Shown here: one piece after another, positions 47,979 to 56,598 of the stretch | Numbering within the stretch: the stretch's first letter is position 1 | Layout: each line of letters opens with the position of its first letter | NCBI GenBank assembly: GCA_963664285.2 | Contig: CAXXNX010000036.1 | Span: 48,732-112,731 of the forward strand | From: JAJCYL01 sp963664285 | GTDB lineage: Bacteria > Bacteroidota > Bacteroidia > Cytophagales > Cyclobacteriaceae | DNA length: 64,000 bases | Direction of reading: 5' to 3' | Notes under the pieces: generated by a model | Told to the model about the DNA's origin: nothing | Database searches by the model: none | What the model saw: only the letters and a program-made list of their open reading frames with translations | Translations under genes and position numbers: made by a program

Positions 47979-48323
47979 ATGCCAAGATCAGTAAACGTTG
48001 TAGCCGCTAGGGCTAAAAGAAAAAAGATGATGAAGCATGCCAAAGGTTACTTTGGCATGCGAAAAAATGTTTGGACCGTAGCCAAAAATGCTATCGAAAA
48101 AGGATGGCAATATGCATACCGGGACCGCAAAGCGAAGAAACGAGAGTTTAGAAAATTATGGATTCAAAGAATCAATGCTGGAGTAAGAGAGCATGGGATG
48201 TCTTATTCTCAATTTATGCATAAATTAAATGAAGCTAATATTGAGATCAACAGGAAAGTATTGGCTGACCTGGCTATGAATCAACCGGAAGCTTTTAAAG
48301 CAATTGTTGATAAAGTAAGGTAA
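47979..48323 (+). CDS. rplT: 50S ribosomal protein L20
   Basis: 114 residues, full length, with MPRSVNVVAARAKRKKMMKHAKGYFG, the family hallmark RDRKAKKREFRKLWIQRINAG, and the C-terminal LADLAMNQPEAFKAIVDKV. It is an early assembly protein of the 50S subunit, and also the autoregulator of this operon in bacteria studied so far. Followed by a strong terminator. Confidence 0.97.
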   Translation: MPRSVNVVAARAKRKKMMKHAKGYFGMRKNVWTVAKNAIEKGWQYAYRDRKAKKREFRKLWIQRINAGVREHGMSYSQFMHKLNEANIEINRKVLADLAMNQPEAFKAIVDKVR

Positions 48324-48343
48324 GCATTATTAGAAAATCGGAT

Positions 48344-48369
48344 AAAGCCCCGCTTGGGGCTTTTTTTGT
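48344..48369 (+). terminator. Rho-independent terminator after rplT
   Basis: AAAGCCCC (48344-48351), GCTT loop, GGGGCTTT (48356-48363) and a T-run. It separates the ribosomal operon from lysA, whose start is only 7 bp further on, so lysA may depend on partial read-through or a promoter inside this region. Confidence 0.9.
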
Positions 48370-48375
48370 TTTAGA

Positions 48376-49563
48376 ATGATACGGGAAAAACAATTATCAG
48401 AACTGGTGCAAATAGAGACACCATTTTATTTCTATGACCTTGATTTATTAAGAGAAACACTGGCAGAAGTAAGGTCTATAAGTGCCGAAAATAACTTCTC
48501 TGTCCACTATGCTTTTAAGGCTAATTCAAATGATAGAATTCTTGGTATAATCAGAGACTTTCATCTTGGAGCTGACTGTGTTAGTGGTAATGAAGTACTG
48601 AAGGCTGTCGAAATGGGATTTAATCCTAATGAAATTGTTTTTGCGGGGGTTGGAAAGAGTGACAGGGAAATTGAAACTGCACTTAAAGTAAACATCTTCG
48701 GATTTAATTGCGAATCCGCCCAGGAGCTGGAAGTTATTAATCACTTAGCCAGTAATAATGGTGTGGTAGCTAATGTGTCTCTACGCATTAACCCCAATGT
48801 TGACGCCAAAACCCATAGGAATATTACCACTGGTCTTGAGGAGAATAAGTTCGGGATCGATACCCGGGATCTGAGTGGAGTGCTGAGTAAAATTCAGACT
48901 TTAGATTGCCTCTCTCTGATCGGGCTCCATTTTCATATAGGTTCACAAGTTACGGATCTGTCGAGATATAGAGAACTATGTAGTAAAGTCAATGAAATCA
49001 ACAAGCTATTTATTGATAAAGGCCTAAAATTGGAGCATGTTAATGTCGGAGGTGGTCTCGGAATTAACTATGACAATCCGACAAGCCTTCTCGTTCCTGA
49101 TTTCAAATCGTACTTTGACATATTCAAGCACAATTTAGAACTACAATCAGAACAAAAGGTTCATTTTGAGTTAGGTAGAGCAATTGTGGGTCAGTGTAGT
49201 TTATTAGTTACCAAAGTGCTTTACGAGAAAATTGGGCGCAATAGGCGATTCTTAATTTTGGATGCCGGTATGACGGAGTTGATGCGACCAGCGCTTTATC
49301 AGGCCTACCACCATATTGAAAACATTTCCAGCGAAGTGCGGGAACTTTATAAATATGACGTGGTGGGACCTATCTGCGAGACCACAGATGTATTCGCCCG
49401 GGGGATCATGCTTCCAAAAAGTTCAAGGGGTGATTACCTGGTTATTTATTCCACGGGCGCTTACGGTGAAGTATTAAAGAATAGGTACAACCTTAGGGAC
49501 GAGGTAGGTGCCGTATATTCGGATGACTTAAGAGAAAATAGGGTTTATAAGCCACTCAAATAA
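48376..49563 (+). CDS. lysA: Diaminopimelate decarboxylase
   Basis: 395 residues, a fold-III PLP decarboxylase. HYAFKANSN carries the PLP-binding lysine near residue 49. HFHIGSQ, VNVGGGLGINY (phosphate-binding glycines), HFELGRAIVG, GPICETTDVFA (the cysteine from the partner subunit) and AYGEVLKNRYNLR match the LysA pattern. It converts meso-diaminopimelate to lysine, the last step of the pathway, in the cytosol. The ATG at 48376 follows the rplT terminator at once. Intact. A biosynthetic or other decarboxylase of the family is the only alternative, less likely given the motifs. Confidence 0.9.
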   Translation: MIREKQLSELVQIETPFYFYDLDLLRETLAEVRSISAENNFSVHYAFKANSNDRILGIIRDFHLGADCVSGNEVLKAVEMGFNPNEIVFAGVGKSDREIETALKVNIFGFNCESAQELEVINHLASNNGVVANVSLRINPNVDAKTHRNITTGLEENKFGIDTRDLSGVLSKIQTLDCLSLIGLHFHIGSQVTDLSRYRELCSKVNEINKLFIDKGLKLEHVNVGGGLGINYDNPTSLLVPDFKSYFDIFKHNLELQSEQKVHFELGRAIVGQCSLLVTKVLYEKIGRNRRFLILDAGMTELMRPALYQAYHHIENISSEVRELYKYDVVGPICETTDVFARGIMLPKSSRGDYLVIYSTGAYGEVLKNRYNLRDEVGAVYSDDLRENRVYKPLK

Positions 49564-49589
49564 AATTGACAAGACTGCCATTAATACTT

Positions 49590-49617
49590 CTTTAGTTTAG
49601 TATTCAAATGACTAAAG
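49590..49617 (+). promoter_or_regulatory. Inverted repeat in the amidohydrolase leader
   Basis: CTTTAGT (49590-49596) and ACTAAAG (49611-49617) flank a 14-base loop directly before the ATG at 49621. Possible operator or leader hairpin. Confidence 0.35.
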
Positions 49618-49620
49618 TTT

Positions 49621-50324
49621 ATGTGTAAGTCTATATTATCTCTGGCCTTTTTTTTATTCATAATTGGTTTTAGCCGGGCACAGGAAACATTCCCGGTGAA
49701 TGGTGTTCGAGATGATCGTATCAAGGTATACGCGTTTACAAATGCTACTATTTTCCGGGATTACAGAACGAAACTTGAAAAAGCAACTCTTATAATTCGA
49801 GAAGGAAAGGTTGTTGCTGTAGGTACCGGTAGCAGTATTCCAAAAGGCGCAATCGTTCAAGACCTGTCCGGAAAAACAATATACCCTGCACTGGTGGATA
49901 TTTATTCAGGTTATGGTCTCCCCGAAGTGGAAAAACGATCTTTCAATTTTTTCGCTACCCCACAAATGGAAACCAATAAAAAGGGCCCCTTCGCCTGGAA
50001 TCAAACAATTCGGCCTGAGACAAATGCAGTAACAGAATTCAAGGTAAATGATAAAGATGCAGAAAGTTTGAGAGTTCAAGGGTTTGAAGCTGTACTAAGT
50101 CACGTTAAAGACGGTATTGCCAGGGGGTCTTCAGTATTGGTATTACTGGCTAGTGATGCTGAACAAAACGTGGTAATTATCGATAAGGCTTCTGCGCATT
50201 ATTCATTTGACAGGGGCAGTTCAAGTCAGCTTTATCCTACTTCCATCATGGGCTCTATTGCACTATTGAGACAAACATATTACGACGTGCAATGGTATAA
50301 GAATTCAACTGATAGATCGCTTAA
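49621..50324 (+). pseudogene. Amidohydrolase-family protein, C-terminus lost at IS1380 copy 6
   Basis: About 234 codons remain. The signal peptide ends near FSRAQE. YAFTNATIFRDYRTKLEKATLIIREGKVVAVGTG and IVQDLSGKTIYPALVDIYSGYG are the N-terminal composite beta domain and first barrel strand of imidazolonepropionase-type amidohydrolases; the usual HxH metal motif is replaced by DIYSG, as in secreted Bacteroidota paralogues. The sequence to the right of the IS does not continue the family, so roughly the last 60-80% of the gene is gone even though TTAA flanks both ends. Probably dead. Confidence 0.8.
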
Positions 50325-50873
50325 CCCGCATTATTCATAGGCCACCAATTTTGGGATTAATAATGGGTTGCTAACTATTTTTGATTGGAGTGTATGTATT
50401 AATTTGAAGATCAACCAGGTTTCTGGATTTCAAAGGACATTAGAGCGTTTTTTTGTTAGAATTTTTCAATTTTCAGTCAAAGCTCTATTGTGTTCTTATG
50501 GAAGAACATTTTTTTGATTAAACCAAACTGTTTAACTGATCGGTCAGTTCACCGTAAGCAAATCGCCCAGCAGGTATTGATATCTAAAGGCTCTTGAGAA
50601 TTGTATTGTCAATGATCTTTTCCTTTCTTTCAGGCACGCCCCAACCTTCATCAGGTAAAGCCGGATATTGTCCACTTGCCATCGTTTAGCAAAGTGGTGT
50701 TTTGTTTTGGCAATTAATAATTTAATCTGCCGGAACATTTCATAACAGAGGGTAGCGATGATTAAACGCATGAAATTGGCCCAGTAGCGATGACAGGAAA
50801 GCCGGTCGGAATAAGTCATGTTTTTGAGTTCCTTTATTCGATTTTCACTGGCATCACCTCGCTTGACATAAAA

Positions 50874-51448
50874 CTGAACCACTATGCACTGAAAGTGCAT
50901 AGGTTTTTAAAAATAGGCATAAGAATGAAATTCTTATTCAATTATAAAATTATCACTGCCAGGATCTGTCGGACTACGGTGATGTTCAAGGTATTCATCC
51001 ACCATTTTGTCTGTTATATTTCCCGTACTCCAGGCTCCATATCCAACAGCCCAAAAATGCCGACCCCAATATTGTTTCCTAAGCGCAGGAAACTCTTCTT
51101 GAATACGACGAGAAGTTCTGCCTTTCAACCGCTTCACAACGTTACTTATAGAGATGGATGGGGGATATTCAATGCGAATATGAACGTGATCTTTGCTCAC
51201 TACACCTTTCAATATTTTGACATCTTCCGATTCACATATTTGGCGTACCAATTCTCTACATCTTTCTTGAATATCTCCTTTCAAAACATCATAGCGATAT
51301 TTTGTAACCCATACTATATGAGCTGTCAACCACGTAACAGTATGGCTTCCAAGTCGTTGCTTTTCACTCATGAGTTAAATTTACTAAAGTGTGTAGCAAC
51401 TAAAGTCTTGCACTAAAAGTGCATAGTTTTAACTAACGATTGGGACCA
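50874..51448 (-). mobile_element. IS200/IS605-family element (575 bp) inside IS1380 copy 6
   Basis: Removing exactly these 575 bases restores the IS1380 sequence without a target duplication, as expected for single-strand IS200 transposition. On the minus strand the element begins right after TTGAT. Subterminal hairpins lie near both ends: ATGCACT/AGTGCAT at about 50884-50900 and TGCACT/AGTGCA at about 51408-51423. Confidence 0.93.
50934..51371 (-). CDS. tnpA: IS200-type Y1 transposase TnpA
   Basis: 145 residues, full length for a Y1 transposase. HIVWVTKYRYDVLKGDI is the N-terminal beta strand, DHVHIRIEYPP carries the HUH metal-binding motif (HVH) and the C-terminal helix YLEHHR follows; the catalytic tyrosine is probably in VDEYLEHH. 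It cuts and rejoins single-stranded DNA as a dimer. No TnpB gene accompanies it, so this is the IS200 type. The frame is intact. Confidence 0.93.
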   Translation of the reverse strand: MSEKQRLGSHTVTWLTAHIVWVTKYRYDVLKGDIQERCRELVRQICESEDVKILKGVVSKDHVHIRIEYPPSISISNVVKRLKGRTSRRIQEEFPALRKQYWGRHFWAVGYGAWSTGNITDKMVDEYLEHHRSPTDPGSDNFIIE

Positions 51449-52549
51449 ATCAAAGTAAATCTGTTGAGCGGTCATCGCTTCAAAGTTGCTCACAAAGTAA
51501 CGGACATTCATTCCTTTTCCGGTAGACTCCACTTTGGCGTACAGCTTTTCAGAACGATCCCAGCTTTTGGCCTGGTAAGTAAACGGGCCAACAAACTCTT
51601 GATGTTTGATGATTTTTGAAGCATATTCCTTTTTTACTTCAATGATAGTCTGTTTGGTAAAAGTCTTTAAAACTTCATTACTACTAATACCTAAACAAAA
51701 TTGAAGGTCAAACTGCTTAGCTATCCGATAAAAAGATGCTCCTGAAAAGCCACTATCCGCTCGAATAAGGATCTTTACTGAGGGCAGTTTTTTTCTGATT
51801 TTAATGACAATCCTTTTCAATAAGGCCACAAACCATTTGTTGGAGTGACAATTGCCCGGACGTAGTACTGGTAAAATGACCTGACCGGTGTTCCCGTCCT
51901 TAAAGAACAACTCATGGTACATAGTCTGTCCATAATAGCCATTATACAAACTGAGTTGTTGGGATCCATGAGTAGGGTCATCGGTACCATCTACATCAAT
52001 GATGATTTGACCAGTCTTCTCTTTCAACTCCTCTACATAACGGTCTACAAACCATTGACTCATCTGGTAGATCAGACTCCGATCGGCCTTGTTTTCAAAT
52101 CGACTTAAAGTAGGCTGGGAACATAATCCGCTATACTAGTACTTTACGGATCACCGGATCCTCTCGGAGTTTTTGTTCGTCATTGCAATCCTGAAAAAAT
52201 AGCCCTGCATCATTAAAAACACCCGTTGGCGAAGCATTTGACTTCATAAGTGTATTCGATAAAAAAGGGGTTTCGATAGTCAGGAATCAGTGCGGCGAAG
52301 CTTTTTAATAGACCAGTCTTTCTGGTCTCTACTTTTTCACTTAACAATACATCGCTCCGAATATCTGAGCTAATCGCTGATGCTGAAAAATCAATATTTA
52401 AAAGCTTGTTTTCCTCGATAAAATACGGTATCTAATTTTCCTTATATTCAGGCATAAATTAATTGTTTATTTTGTTGTCTAACTAGACAATCTCAATATA
52501 AGCAATTTATGCCTGTTTTTTATTGTCTACTATGAATTTTTCGGGTTAA

Positions 52550-52834
52550 GGGGAGATTTTGTATTCGTTTTATTGCTAGAATAGTTCAAATTAAACGAGA
52601 TCAAATTCCCCCCTTGAGGGGTGTGTGGGGGTGTGAGCAACGTTACCCGTCCTGAATGCAAGATAAGTTTTTCTGTCATTGGCAGGCTTTAGGGTTGATT
52701 TGTGTGGTAGGAAGCCGTAGGAATCTCCTATTTTGGGGACTCTTACACAATTTTCCCATCACCCTTTCTCCGGAAAATTGCTCTGAGTGACGTTCAAGTG
52801 TTTTTCTTGTTTTTCTTATCCCGATTTCTATGGT
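52550..52834. other. Non-coding stretch between IS1380 copy 6 and the IS110 gene
   Basis: No gene. It contains a GC-poor sequence broken by CCCCCCTTGAGGGGTGTGTGGGGG, a type of low-complexity string seen in Bacteroidota intergenic regions, and presumably the downstream end of the IS110 element. Confidence 0.4.
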
Positions 52835-53839
52835 TCAAGCAAGTGATTTGATATAAATATTTTCATATTTTCGATTTTCATTTACGCAGGTGAATATGCG
52901 GTGGATCAATTTGTTCCTTATTGCATTGATCACACTCATCTTGTTTTTTCCCTCTGTTACTTTTCGTTGATAATACACCTTTAGATCGTTGTTATATCCA
53001 ATGGCTACAATGGCACACATATGGAGGAGGGTTTTCATTTTCTTATTGGCCATATGGGATACCCTTCCTCTACCTTTGAACAGTCCCGATTCCTTTGTGA
53101 GGGGAGCAACCCCACTATAGCAAGCAAACTTTTTAGGGTCATCGATATCTTTAAATTCATTGGTCCTAATAATGATCTGAGCAGCTGTTTGGGCTCCTAC
53201 CGATTGTACCGAAGTAATGATTTTAAACAAGTGGGACAGATGTCCATCTTCCTTAATGATTTTTTCTATCTGTTTATCCACTTTTCCCAAATCTGCCTGA
53301 AGCGAATTAAGGGTACGCTGGCAAAGATTTTTCTCTAAATTGTTTAAAGCTTTTTTTACAAAACCCTCTTGTTCTTTTAATGGGATGCTCAGTTGTTTTC
53401 TTGCTCCAATGAGCCTGTCACGCAATACAGTCAGCCCTTCAAGTTTAACAATGATTTCCCTCTTTGGAATCCATAATCTTACTTCTCCCCGGTTTTTATA
53501 GACATATTCACCGATTCGATTGGCATCAATTTTGTCGTTTTTACCCCTGATATTGCCCAAGGAACTTTTAATCTGTGAGGCTGATTCCAAACAAATATTG
53601 CCTTTCTTTTTATGCAAGCATACAAGCAATGGATTGTTGTAGATACCTGTGTGTTCCATGCAAAATACAGCACCCGAGAGGCTAAAGCCTTCCAGCTGTT
53701 TTAATTCCTTAAGAAATTTGTTGATCGCATTTTTGGTATTACCTATTACCTTATGATAACCAAAAATCTTTCCCTTGAAAACAGCAACGTCTAATTTGTT
53801 TTTAGATACGTCAACACCGATGTAATAAGTAAATTTCAT
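52835..53839 (-). CDS. IS110-family DEDD recombinase
   Basis: 334 residues. The N-terminal RuvC-like DEDD domain starts with YYIGVDVSKNKLDVAVF (first Asp), has VFCMEHTGIYN (Glu) and GKNDKIDANRIGEYV (the paired Asps). The C-terminal transposase-20 domain shows ITSVQSVGAQTAAQIII and FACYSGVAPLTKESG, with the catalytic serine probably in the SG of CYSGVAP. IS110 enzymes are RNA-guided: a bridge RNA from the element's non-coding end binds both target and donor DNA. Here the long non-coding part lies upstream of the gene, which is the IS110-group arrangement. The frame is intact. Confidence 0.93.
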   Translation of the reverse strand: MKFTYYIGVDVSKNKLDVAVFKGKIFGYHKVIGNTKNAINKFLKELKQLEGFSLSGAVFCMEHTGIYNNPLLVCLHKKKGNICLESASQIKSSLGNIRGKNDKIDANRIGEYVYKNRGEVRLWIPKREIIVKLEGLTVLRDRLIGARKQLSIPLKEQEGFVKKALNNLEKNLCQRTLNSLQADLGKVDKQIEKIIKEDGHLSHLFKIITSVQSVGAQTAAQIIIRTNEFKDIDDPKKFACYSGVAPLTKESGLFKGRGRVSHMANKKMKTLLHMCAIVAIGYNNDLKVYYQRKVTEGKNKMSVINAIRNKLIHRIFTCVNENRKYENIYIKSLA

Positions 53840-53870
53840 AATTTTAAGATGTTAAAATAAAATTGAACAA

Positions 53871-54048
53871 AAGGTAACTAACAGTTTTGAACACAATCAA
53901 TACCTTACTAATGGGTCACAAACCCGAATTTCTATTTGATGCATTGTTCAAAACAGATGGTAAAGGATTGAATCGAGATGTAGGTCTTGAACCTGGAACT
54001 CAGGTTAATTCGCCTTTACCATTGTTAGTTATCCACAATCGTGGATAA
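53871..54048 (-). ncRNA. Candidate IS110 bridge RNA
   Basis: Read on the minus strand this segment, ending about 30 bases before the recombinase gene, folds as: a 5' hairpin TTATCCAC/GTGGATAA (54029-54048); an outer stem TAACTAACA/TGTTAGTTA (54023-54031 with 53875-53883); stem-loop A ATGGTAAAGG/CCTTTACCAT (54013-54022 with 53957-53966) holding a small AACCTG/CAGGTT hairpin; and stem-loop B TGTTCAAAAC with GTTTTGAACA (53945-53954 with 53884-53893) holding GGGT/ACCC. A 5' hairpin followed by two loops is the known bridge RNA plan (about 170-180 nt). Which loop binds target or donor is inference. Confidence 0.6.
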
Positions 54049-54162
54049 GAGTAAAAGAAAAAGAAGCAAAAAGAAAATCTTATAGTAATAATAGATTCTT
54101 AGAATAATTTTAGAATGCTAACCTAAAGGAACTCAGGTTGTTAAGGCTCCGAATTTACTTGT

Positions 54163-56082
54163 TCAGTTAGATGAGGTAAAGTTAAGTTTCTCCGAATGAC
54201 CTATCGATGATATTTGAGCTGCCGATGTATTTTCAATATACTGGTCAATGATCTCCTCTAAAATATCCAATGGTACCGCACCGTTCTTCAACACCACATT
54301 ATGAAACTGCTTTAAATCGAATTGCCCGCCTAATGCATTTTTAGCTTTTTTACGCAATTCAAGGATCTTCATCATCCCGATTTTATAGGCACACGCCTGG
54401 CCTGGCATGACAATATACCGTTCAATTTCTGTAGTCACTTCCGTAGTAGTCATCCCGGTATTAGCAACCATATACGCGATAGCTTCTTCCCTTGTCCACT
54501 TTTTGGAGTGTATGCCAGTATCTACTACCAGGCGAACGGCTCTAAAAATCTCCGCCTGCAACCTTCCCAAGTTGCCAAACGGATCATTATCATAAAATCC
54601 AAGCTCCCAGGCTAATCGCTCAGCATAGAGCGCCCAACCCTCTGTGAAAGCGGTGAATAGTCCTATTGTTCTGAAAATGGGTACTCCTTTAAGCTCGGAT
54701 TGAATGGCGATTTGAAAATGATGCCCGGGTATTCCTTCATGATAGGCCAGTGTTTTCATCCCATATTTTACCGATTCATGGACATTTCTAAGGTTTGCAT
54801 AAAAAAGGCCTCCTCTTGAGCCATCCATGGCAGGTGGGTTGTAATAGGCCCCAGCGGAACCTTCTTCTTTGAACTCCGGTACCCGCTTCACTTCGAGGCC
54901 GGCCTTGGGGCGCACATCAAAAGCATCATCCATCCCTCCACTTATTTCATCTAGAATACGACGATATTCTTCAAGAACCATTTCTCTTCCATCATTATTA
55001 TTGGGAAAAAGAAAACGTTCTTCCTTGTTCAAGCCCTGAATTACTTCTCCGAGTGTTTTAGTGGTATCGGTATACCCTTCACTACTAAGTATATCCCACA
55101 TTTCCTTTTTGATGCGGGTCACCTCCGATAATCCAATTTGATGTACTTCATCCGGTCTGAGATCCGTAGTAGTATTCTGCTTTAATTGGTAGTGATAAAA
55201 ACCTTCTCCCTCCGGAAATTTCCATACACCGTCATTAGCAGTAGCTCTGGAGTAGAGATCTTCGAAATAATCAATTAAGGATTGATAAGCACCAAAAACG
55301 GTAGTCCGTATCTGCTCCTCTACTTGTTGCTTGAAAACTTCTTTTTCTTCATCAGACAGGTCTTTTATTTCGGCTACTTTGGTTTCAAAATTAGAATACA
55401 AAATATTAGATCTTATGGGTCCCGGGTCAACCTCCAGGTTGATTTCATCTGATACCTTTTGCCCTGTAAAGCCTTTCATCTCATCCAATACCCGCTGGAT
55501 AACAAATTTGGGAGGCACAACCCCCTCCTCTTCCCTTATTTTCAAGCCTTCCAAAACCTGGCCAAACCTGATATCGAATTTGGACAAGCGGGCAACATAG
55601 GCTTCAATATCACTTTCATTTCGAAGTTTGTGAGAGCGTTCCATTAAGCTTGGCAGGCTACTCTGTACCCCAAACATTTGGTTAATAGGATAACCGTAAT
55701 AGAAATAGGGTTCGGAATCTAATTGGGATTTCAAAAACCATCCTAAAATTTTCGTATTCAATTGATTGTCTACGGATTGACCTTCAAAGTCGTAGCTCAT
55801 CAATGTGGCATAGTTTTTTTTGAGTTTGTTAAAATCTTCCCATGCTTTAGCATCTGTGGCGTCAGTCAATTCATCTTTGGTCCAGTCATACAAGACCGGT
55901 ATTCCCATCGAGGTAACCAATTCAGGATTGCCGATGGCCAATTCGATAAACACACGATCATAAAAGTGCTTTATGTTGAAGGGGCGAAACCAAATGAGAT
56001 TAACCACCCATCCAGTCCCTAGTAATAAGAATAGTAAAAGGGTTCTACTGACCCAAAATTTCCAGGAGCGTGTTTTAGCCAT
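54163..56082 (-). CDS. DUF885 domain protein, putative membrane-anchored metallopeptidase
   Basis: 639 residues. One N-terminal membrane anchor (about residues 12-31, FWVSRTLLLFLLLGTGWVVN) without a lipobox. The rest matches DUF885: LSKFDIRFGQVLEGLKIREEEGVVPPKFV, DLRPDEVHQIGLSEVTRI, then the zinc-type motif TLAYHEGIPGHHFQIA (HExxxxH-like, H-E-G-I-P-G-H-H) near residue 440, and FTEGWALYAERL downstream. DUF885 proteins are predicted M32-like periplasmic peptidases. Full length and intact, on the minus strand, right next to the left side of the IS110 element: its stop is about 115 bp from the bridge-RNA candidate. Confidence 0.85.
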   Translation of the reverse strand: MAKTRSWKFWVSRTLLLFLLLGTGWVVNLIWFRPFNIKHFYDRVFIELAIGNPELVTSMGIPVLYDWTKDELTDATDAKAWEDFNKLKKNYATLMSYDFEGQSVDNQLNTKILGWFLKSQLDSEPYFYYGYPINQMFGVQSSLPSLMERSHKLRNESDIEAYVARLSKFDIRFGQVLEGLKIREEEGVVPPKFVIQRVLDEMKGFTGQKVSDEINLEVDPGPIRSNILYSNFETKVAEIKDLSDEEKEVFKQQVEEQIRTTVFGAYQSLIDYFEDLYSRATANDGVWKFPEGEGFYHYQLKQNTTTDLRPDEVHQIGLSEVTRIKKEMWDILSSEGYTDTTKTLGEVIQGLNKEERFLFPNNNDGREMVLEEYRRILDEISGGMDDAFDVRPKAGLEVKRVPEFKEEGSAGAYYNPPAMDGSRGGLFYANLRNVHESVKYGMKTLAYHEGIPGHHFQIAIQSELKGVPIFRTIGLFTAFTEGWALYAERLAWELGFYDNDPFGNLGRLQAEIFRAVRLVVDTGIHSKKWTREEAIAYMVANTGMTTTEVTTEIERYIVMPGQACAYKIGMMKILELRKKAKNALGGQFDLKQFHNVVLKNGAVPLDILEEIIDQYIENTSAAQISSIGHSEKLNFTSSN

Positions 56083-56506
56083 AATTGAAGTAAGTTAAGT
56101 GGAGATGATTTTCATTCGGTCTGGTATGTTGCCCGACATACAAATTTGATGCACTTTAGGCATAATATATCTATTATATCATCTTAAATCTAACAGTAAT
56201 TAATTTTTTCTTTAGAGGATCACCTTCGCCGATTTTGCCTTCGCGTAGCTACGGTGAAGCAAGGGGGACTTCGGCGATTAAGAGGAGAATTGCCGTCGCT
56301 AAAAGCTTTGGCGTTTGAAAAAATAGTTTTCATTTCAATTCTTAGGGACTTGGTATATTACTACTCGTGAAGCAAGTTTATGAGTTTATTAGCCTCCGGA
56401 TTTCCCGTTAATATAGCCTCGATATTAATTTGATGAACCAACTTCAATGGCTTGTAGGAGTTCATCAACGGTAAGTTCTCCGGTGAAGGCAACTCCTTGC
56501 CCTTAA
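56083..56506. other. Intergenic region with a gene remnant next to IS1380 copy 7
   Basis: On the minus strand, 56425-56506 reads GVAFTGELTVDELLQAIEVG followed by SSN and a stop. This looks like a genuine coding C-terminus cut by IS1380 copy 7 at TTAA. The matching upstream part is not on the other side of the element. The rest (56083-56424) is non-coding, with a few short inverted repeats such as CTTCGCCGA/TTCGGCGA. Confidence 0.4.
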
Positions 56507-56536
56507 CCCGAAAAATTCATAGTAGACAATAAAAAA

Positions 56537-56598
56537 CAGGCATAAATTGCTTATATTGAGATAGTTAGACAACAAAATAAGCAATTAATTTATGCCTG
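56537..56598 (+). promoter_or_regulatory. Start-codon-sequestering inverted repeat of IS1380 (best seen in copy 7)
   Basis: CAGGCATAAATTGCTTAT (56537-56554) pairs with the reverse complement of 56577-56598, which has the same 18 bases plus an AATT bulge. The transposase ATG (56592-56594) lies inside the right arm. RNA started outside the element would bury the start codon; RNA started in the 22-base loop would not. The same structure is present in copies 1, 2, 4, 8 and 9. Confidence 0.75.

Larger units (their letters stand above)
50325..52545 (-). mobile_element. IS1380 copy 6, interrupted by IS200 and carrying many small insertions
   Basis: The ends are complete, flanked by TTAA (50321-50324 and 52546-52549). 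The 2221-bp length equals 1621 plus the 575-bp IS200 element plus 25 bp of scattered insertions between 52134 and 52491. The transposase frame is destroyed three ways: by the IS200 after about residue 329, by the insertions in the first about 110 codons, and by resulting stops. The surviving pieces are 50544-50870 and 51455-52130. Confidence 0.93.

Noticed and set aside
50934..51371. TnpB or omega-RNA next to the IS200 transposase
   Set aside because: The 575-bp element is filled by tnpA and its end hairpins; no TnpB coding sequence exists.
50790..51416. 208-codon plus-strand ORF across IS1380 and IS200
   Set aside because: It is antisense to both transposases and spans their junction.
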